Assembly: GCA_030642185.1 (NCBI GenBank)
Contig: DAOWOG010000090.1
Location: 1 to 6,005 of the forward strand
DNA: 6,005 nucleotides
Source: Helicobacteraceae bacterium
GTDB lineage: Bacteria; Campylobacterota; Campylobacteria; Campylobacterales; Sulfurimonadaceae
Direction: 5' to 3'
Part shown: positions 5,220 through 6,005 of the stretch, one piece after another
Layout: every line of letters starts with the position of its first letter
Numbering within the stretch: the stretch's first letter is position 1
Translations under genes and position numbers: made by a program
Notes under the pieces: generated by a model
Told to the model about the DNA's origin: nothing
Database searches by the model: none
What the model saw: only the letters and a program-made list of their open reading frames with translations

Positions 5220-5675
5220 TTATTTTTCGCCGAACAGTGCGGGCAGCTCTTTATCAGTAATGAAACGGATCGACTTGATCACGCCGTGATCGATTGAAAA
5301 TACAGTGATCTTCTCTTTTTCACGATTAAACTGTTTACCGAAATCATCATAGATCAACATCAGTTCAAAAGGATAGTCTCTCATTTTAGGCAGGGCAAAC
5401 ATGTTGGTGATGATCGTTGGCATGGAACTGATATCAGAGATATATTTGCAATGGTGCTGATCCAGAAAAATACCGGGCTTGCTTTTAATGTATTCGCTAA
5501 TACCGACAGAAACATCTTTTTCAAATGACATGATTAGCATTTGATCATCAGAGTCGACGACCATATACTTATCAAACTGATTTGACAGCATGATATCCGG
5601 CAGGGTATCACCGACTTTAAAATCTGCCCAGAGTGTTCCCGTGAAGAGCAGACTAACGAGAAGTAGTAGTTTCAT
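5220..5675 (-). CDS. Secreted thioredoxin-like protein without CXXC
   Basis: This 151-residue protein has a signal peptide (1-17, ending LWA before D18), so it is probably periplasmic. The mature start VGDTLPDIML resembles the N-terminal strand of TlpA/peroxiredoxin-type thioredoxin folds. M85-P86 in a DISSMPTI context resembles the cis-proline loop, and ITVFSID...IKSIRFI suggests the two C-terminal strands. No CXXC is present: the only cysteine is C76 in D-Q-H74-H75-C76, so it cannot act as a normal thiol-disulfide exchanger. A His-His-Cys cluster could bind metal, but this is speculation. The start is supported by AAGGA 5 nt upstream (complement of 5681-5685). It lies downstream of the mini-ORF and the Nudix gene on the same strand and converges on the copper genes. 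I do not recognise a named family; the fold call is moderate. Confidence 0.8.
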   Translation of the reverse strand: MKLLLLVSLLFTGTLWADFKVGDTLPDIMLSNQFDKYMVVDSDDQMLIMSFEKDVSVGISEYIKSKPGIFLDQHHCKYISDISSMPTIITNMFALPKMRDYPFELMLIYDDFGKQFNREKEKITVFSIDHGVIKSIRFITDKELPALFGEK

Positions 5676-5700
5676 GTGATTCCTTTAATTCTTTTTCAAT

Positions 5701-5706
5701 ATATTA
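5701..5706 (-). promoter_or_regulatory. Weak candidate -10 for the secreted thioredoxin-like gene
   Basis: The complement reads TAATAT, which would place a start near 5694 and give a leader of about 18 nt. No -35 is recognisable. The gene could equally be transcribed from the Nudix gene upstream. Confidence 0.25.
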
Positions 5707-5710
5707 CGCG

Positions 5711-5830
5711 CTAATAGAATAAATAGACCAGAACAAGCAGCGGCACACACCCGATACAATCTGACATAAATACAACGAGATGATACCGTCCTATCGGCGT
5801 CGCATCCTTTAAGAAAGAGAATAACTCCTT
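5711..5830 (-). other. Open frame for a small membrane peptide with CIGC, lacking a normal start codon
   Basis: Between the Nudix stop TAG (5831-5833) and the next in-frame TAG (5711-5713) are 39 sense codons that look protein-like. A charged amphipathic start (KELFSFLKDATPIGRYH) is followed by a hydrophobic stretch, the motif S-D-C25-I-G-C28-V-P and a hydrophobic end. There is no ATG, GTG or TTG before codon 22 (ATG at 5765-5767), although GAAGGAG, a good ribosome binding sequence, lies at codons 1-2 (complement of 5825-5831). It could be a gene that lost its start, a stop-codon readthrough extension of the Nudix protein, an 18-residue peptide from codon 22, or chance. This fills most of the gap between the two minus-strand genes. 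Confidence 0.35.
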
Positions 5831-6005
5831 CTACCTTTTCTGCTCAAAGAACCACATAAAGGCGAACATCAGTCCCGGTGTCTTTGCCTTGTTTTCATCC
5901 ATTAGAAACGCTTTTGCCTCACTCTTTTCAAGATAAACCACTTCAATCGCTTCCACATCAATACCGCCGCCTTCATGTACTTTCATCGATTCGTTCACCG
6001 TGGCA
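5831..6005 (-). CDS. C-terminal end of a Nudix hydrolase (5' part outside window)
   Basis: Fifty-seven residues are visible before the stop TAG (5831-5833). They begin A-T-V-N-E and contain MKVHEGGGIDVEAIEVVYL, KAFLMDENKAKTPGLMF and MWFFEQKR at the end. This matches the C-terminal part of ADP-ribose or UDP-sugar pyrophosphatase-type Nudix proteins of Campylobacterota, which hydrolyse nucleoside diphosphates linked to another group. The catalytic Nudix box (GX5EX7REUXEEXGU) would lie upstream of the window, so the activity cannot be checked. It is read away from the window end toward the secreted thioredoxin-like gene and may share its transcript. It has no visible tie to copper. Confidence 0.65.
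   Translation of the reverse strand, partial: ATVNESMKVHEGGGIDVEAIEVVYLEKSEAKAFLMDENKAKTPGLMFAFMWFFEQKR

Noticed and set aside
1..6005. CRISPR array, tRNA, rRNA, insertion sequence or phage attachment site
   Set aside because: No regularly spaced repeats, cloverleaf, rRNA sequence, transposase frame or att-like duplication was seen.

Overview
The window looks like the chromosome of a Campylobacterota (epsilonproteobacterial) bacterium, probably a free-living sulfur oxidiser or denitrifier of the Sulfurimonas/Sulfuricurvum/Sulfurovum kind. This is inferred from the style of the proteins, the moderate AT richness, the extended -10 type promoters with T-rich upstream DNA, and the tightly coupled small operons. 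I cannot name a genus. The dominant theme is copper handling outside the cytoplasm.

Layout, plus strand: (1) 1-1495 is a translationally coupled cassette. It holds the C-terminal part of a membrane protein with a periplasmic-looking CPFC motif, a membrane-anchored NosL-type copper-binding protein, and a six-helix SafE/DsbD_2-type membrane protein with HCxxMCGG and LPCG motifs. (2) 1496-1893 is about 400 bp without a large gene but full of signals: an extended -10 promoter, a possible small RNA of about 90 nt ending in a strong UUCG-loop terminator, a possible 21-residue peptide gene with a lipobox-like cysteine pair, a hairpin, an 11-bp-spaced direct repeat and a promoter. (3) 1894-3966 is a TonB-dependent outer-membrane receptor of the OprC/NosA copper receptor type, with the CPNRM and HPM copper-site signatures. 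(4) 3967-4089 carries a long imperfect palindrome. (5) 4090-5175 is a periplasmic protein with two NosL domains flanking what looks like a haem-less cytochrome c-like segment. A terminator follows.

Minus strand, converging: 5220-5675 is a small secreted protein with a thioredoxin-like pattern but no CXXC. Upstream of it is a 39-codon open frame that reads like a small membrane peptide with CIGC but lacks a normal start codon (5711-5830). Before that is the C-terminal end of a Nudix hydrolase (5831-6005).

How the parts may work together (inference): the receptor brings copper across the outer membrane, the two NosL-type proteins bind Cu(I) in the periplasm, and the CXXC membrane proteins handle thiol redox state or copper at the inner membrane. 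The copper could feed a nitrous oxide reductase, a cbb3 oxidase or both; neither enzyme is in the window. The least explained parts are the non-coding block at 1496-1893, the palindrome at 3988-4044, the NosL/cytochrome-like/NosL fusion and the start-less minus-strand mini-ORF.
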